Assembly (NCBI GenBank): GCA_012727745.1
Contig: JAAYGJ010000072.1
Location: forward strand, 1-7,759
Length of the DNA stretch: 7,759 bases
Direction of reading: 5' to 3'
Source: Clostridia bacterium
GTDB lineage: Bacteria; Bacillota; DSM-521; Neomoorellales; Neomoorellaceae
The first letter of the stretch is position 1. Each line of letters opens with the position of its first letter. Positions 5,959-7,759 of this stretch are shown here, in pieces. Below the pieces are notes generated by a model, which did not search any database, was not told where the DNA came from, and saw only the letters and a program-made list of their open reading frames with translations. A program made the translations under genes and the position numbers.

Positions 5959-7491
5959 ATGGGTACTATCTGGCAGGGGGCAGCTATTTTAATGCTCGCC
6001 AGCTTAATAAACAGGTTTTTAAGTTTTATCTACAGGATGATGATTATTCGCCTGATTGGACCGGAAGCTATGGGCCTTTACGAGATGGTTTTTCCCTTTT
6101 ATAGCCTGGTCTTAATGATTGCTACTGCCGGGGTGCCGGTAGCTCTGGCCAAATTAACGGCAGAAAGGGCTGCCCTGCAGGCCTGGGAGAAGGTCCGCAG
6201 TATATTCCGCTTTTCCCTGTTATTTTTGTCCGCGAGCGGGTTAATGGCTGCTATTACCTTATGGGGGCTAGCCCCATATTTGACCGGTAAAGTTTTTGCT
6301 GATAGCAGGGTATATCAGACCTTTATGGTGATGTTGCTGGCTTTACCGGTAGTGTGCATCTGTTCGTGCTTTCGAGGATACTTTCAGGGGCTACAGTTAA
6401 TGCGTCCGGTCGCCCTGGCCCAGGTGAGCGAACAAATAGTGCGCGTAGCTAGCGGGCTCTTTTTTGGACTTTATCTATTGCCGTACGGGGTAGCAATGGC
6501 TGCTGCCGGCCTGGCCATCGGTATGGTGATGGGGGAAGGTATTGGTTTGCTTATCAGTGTTTTGATTTTCTGGCTAACCCGTTCTCTACCAAAACCCGAA
6601 GCTGAAACAAGGAGCTCTTACTGGGCAGAGCTTAATCCCTTGGTGCGGTTATCCTTGCCGGTAATGCTGGCAAGGGTTACGGCCGGTGCCCTGATAACGC
6701 TGGAGGCACTAATTATTCCCCGCCAACTTCAGGTTGGGGGTCTGTCAGTTGCTGAAGCCACTACGGCTTATGGCCAGTTTGCGGGCATTGCTTTTACTCT
6801 GGTATACCTGCCTATGGTTATTACCGTAGCCTTGTCTATGGCAATGGTACCTGCTATTGCCGAAGCACAGGCAAAAAAAGATTTTACTTTACTGACCAAA
6901 CGCTGCCATCAGGCATTAAAAGTAACTATTATAACCGGGCTGCCCTTTGCGGTTATTTTCTATTTACTGGCCGGCCCGCTATGCAGTGTTATTTTTGCTA
7001 CTACGGCTGCAGCGATGGCTTTAAAAATGCTTGCGGTGGGCTGTATATTTATTTATCTCGAGCAAACCCTGGTAGGTATTCTTAATGGGCTTGGAGCAGT
7101 ACGGGCAGTTCTTCTGACTACTATCGCCGGCGGTGTAGTGGACTTTCTGGGTATCTATTTTTTTACCCCTGTGTGGGGGATTGGCGGCGCTGCTATGGCA
7201 GTAAATCTGGGCTGCGCAACTACAGCACTGTTGGACCTTTTTGTATTAGTACGGCATACCCGCTTGGGGTTTAATGTACGCAGCTATATATATATGCCGG
7301 CGCTTGCTGTGGGTTGCATGGTTATGGGGGTTTCAAGCCTGTGGTTTGCCTTGCAGGTTTTGCCGGAGACCTGGCGGCTTTTATTTACTCTTTTGGGAAG
7401 CGGCTTGCTCTATTTCTTAATCCTTCTGGGAAACGGAGTGATTGCCCCCCTTCATTTTTATTTAATCATGGTTAGACCCAAAAAAAGCTAA
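5959..7491 (+). CDS. spoVB: Stage V sporulation protein B-like MOP-superfamily flippase/exporter
   Basis: A 510-residue, highly hydrophobic protein with about 14 membrane helices, of the polysaccharide transporter/MurJ-like branch of the MOP superfamily. SpoVB of Bacillus subtilis (about 518 residues) is needed for spore cortex synthesis and has been proposed to move lipid-linked peptidoglycan precursor across the membrane. Visible signatures are the N-terminal helix with INRFLSFIYRMMIIRLIGPE (17-36), then GLYEMVFPFYSL (39-50) and AGVPVALAKL (57-66); FRGYFQGLQ (138-146) followed by VSEQIVRV (156-163); and GIGGAA (407-412). The ORF is open upstream to a TTG at 5932, but the AAGGAGGT site favours ATG 5959. 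It is divergent from the EF-G-like gene and converges on surE, overlapping it by 20 bases. A related MurJ/YtgP paralogue is the main alternative; length and N-terminal motifs favour SpoVB. Confidence 0.9.
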   Translation: MGTIWQGAAILMLASLINRFLSFIYRMMIIRLIGPEAMGLYEMVFPFYSLVLMIATAGVPVALAKLTAERAALQAWEKVRSIFRFSLLFLSASGLMAAITLWGLAPYLTGKVFADSRVYQTFMVMLLALPVVCICSCFRGYFQGLQLMRPVALAQVSEQIVRVASGLFFGLYLLPYGVAMAAAGLAIGMVMGEGIGLLISVLIFWLTRSLPKPEAETRSSYWAELNPLVRLSLPVMLARVTAGALITLEALIIPRQLQVGGLSVAEATTAYGQFAGIAFTLVYLPMVITVALSMAMVPAIAEAQAKKDFTLLTKRCHQALKVTIITGLPFAVIFYLLAGPLCSVIFATTAAAMALKMLAVGCIFIYLEQTLVGILNGLGAVRAVLLTTIAGGVVDFLGIYFFTPVWGIGGAAMAVNLGCATTALLDLFVLVRHTRLGFNVRSYIYMPALAVGCMVMGVSSLWFALQVLPETWRLLFTLLGSGLLYFLILLGNGVIAPLHFYLIMVRPKKS

Positions 7492-7759
7492 TTGTTTTTT
7501 TGAGTTCATTTTGGTAAGCGTAATCAGTTAAATCCAGATGCAGGGGGGTGAGGGAAATCATACCGCGGCTGACGGCTCCGGTGTCGGTCTCAGGATCCTG
7601 GTCAAGATCTTTCTTTTCTCCGGCCAGCCAGTAATATGCCCTTCCCCGGGGATCTTTGCGGCTGCTGACGGCATTAATGTAGCGCCGCCGTCCCAAACGT
7701 GTAATAGCCAGGCCTTTAATCTCTGACTGTGGGAGCTGAGGAATATTAAGGTTTAACAG
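7472..7759 (-). CDS. surE: 5'/3'-nucleotidase SurE, C-terminal part (gene enters from the right edge)
   Basis: The last 95 residues of SurE, a metal-dependent nucleoside monophosphate phosphatase, are encoded. The reading frame is open to the window edge, so the start and the N-terminal metal-binding aspartates lie outside. Visible family features in order are LNIP near the edge, KGLAITRLGRRRY, DPRGRAYYWLAG, an acidic loop ending in ETDTGAV, and ISLTPLHLDLT near the C terminus, which closely parallels the C-terminal half of E. coli SurE. The stop (7472-7474) lies within the last codons of spoVB on the opposite strand. No GC-rich terminator hairpin is visible at this junction. The partial protein looks intact, with no frameshift. 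Confidence 0.9.
   Translation of the reverse strand: MLNLNIPQLPQSEIKGLAITRLGRRRYINAVSSRKDPRGRAYYWLAGEKKDLDQDPETDTGAVSRGMISLTPLHLDLTDYAYQNELKKTISFFWV

Noticed and set aside
7480..7501. A7/T7 symmetrical element as a bidirectional terminator for spoVB and surE
   Set aside because: The stem would be only seven A-T pairs with an eight-base loop and no G-C pairs, too weak to call an intrinsic terminator.
7538..7726. Plus-strand open frame opposite surE
   Set aside because: It is antisense to the clearly conserved SurE C terminus; no independent support.

Overview
The window looks like chromosomal DNA from an endospore-forming, anaerobic Firmicute, most likely a clostridial or Peptococcaceae/Syntrophomonadaceae-type organism. 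The evidence is a SpoVB-type flippase gene, strong GGAGG-type ribosome binding sites, moderately AT-leaning codon use, and a soluble chemoreceptor-like protein of a kind I associate with such bacteria. This assignment is inference from gene content; no rRNA or other taxonomic marker is present. I see no sign of phage, insertion sequences, CRISPR, tRNA or rRNA genes.

Layout. On the minus strand, read right to left, positions 3562 to 1 hold four genes. First is a fusion of an NAD-binding-like (Rossmann) domain with a chemoreceptor signalling domain (2699-3562). After a 261-base gap comes a D-alanyl-D-alanine carboxypeptidase of family S11 (1178-2437). It is followed by two tandem paralogous membrane proteins of family DUF1538 (499-1191, and a partial gene 1-502 that leaves the window). 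The last three genes overlap by 14 and 4 bases and are almost certainly translationally coupled. Further right, also on the minus strand, is a 682-residue elongation-factor-G-like GTPase (3725-5773) with its own intrinsic terminator (3702-3726). It is divergent from spoVB (5959-7491, plus strand). spoVB converges on, and overlaps by 20 bases, the 3' end of surE (minus strand, 7472 to the window edge).

Biology. Two genes concern the cell envelope: the carboxypeptidase trims peptidoglycan stem peptides, and SpoVB is a MOP-superfamily exporter required for spore cortex peptidoglycan in Bacillus. The EF-G paralogue and SurE (nucleoside monophosphate phosphatase) are housekeeping or stress genes. 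The chemoreceptor fusion is a soluble signalling protein with no transmembrane segment. Its N-terminal domain suggests that it senses a nucleotide or redox cofactor.

Most of the window is ordinary. The parts least explained by present knowledge are the dac-DUF1538-DUF1538 coupled operon, the Rossmann-chemoreceptor fusion, the KNG variant of the carboxypeptidase KTG box, and a short spaced motif shared by the leaders of the carboxypeptidase and EF-G-like genes. Apart from a weak candidate ahead of the chemoreceptor gene, I could not identify a convincing sigma-A, sigma-D, sigma-E or sigma-F promoter by eye.
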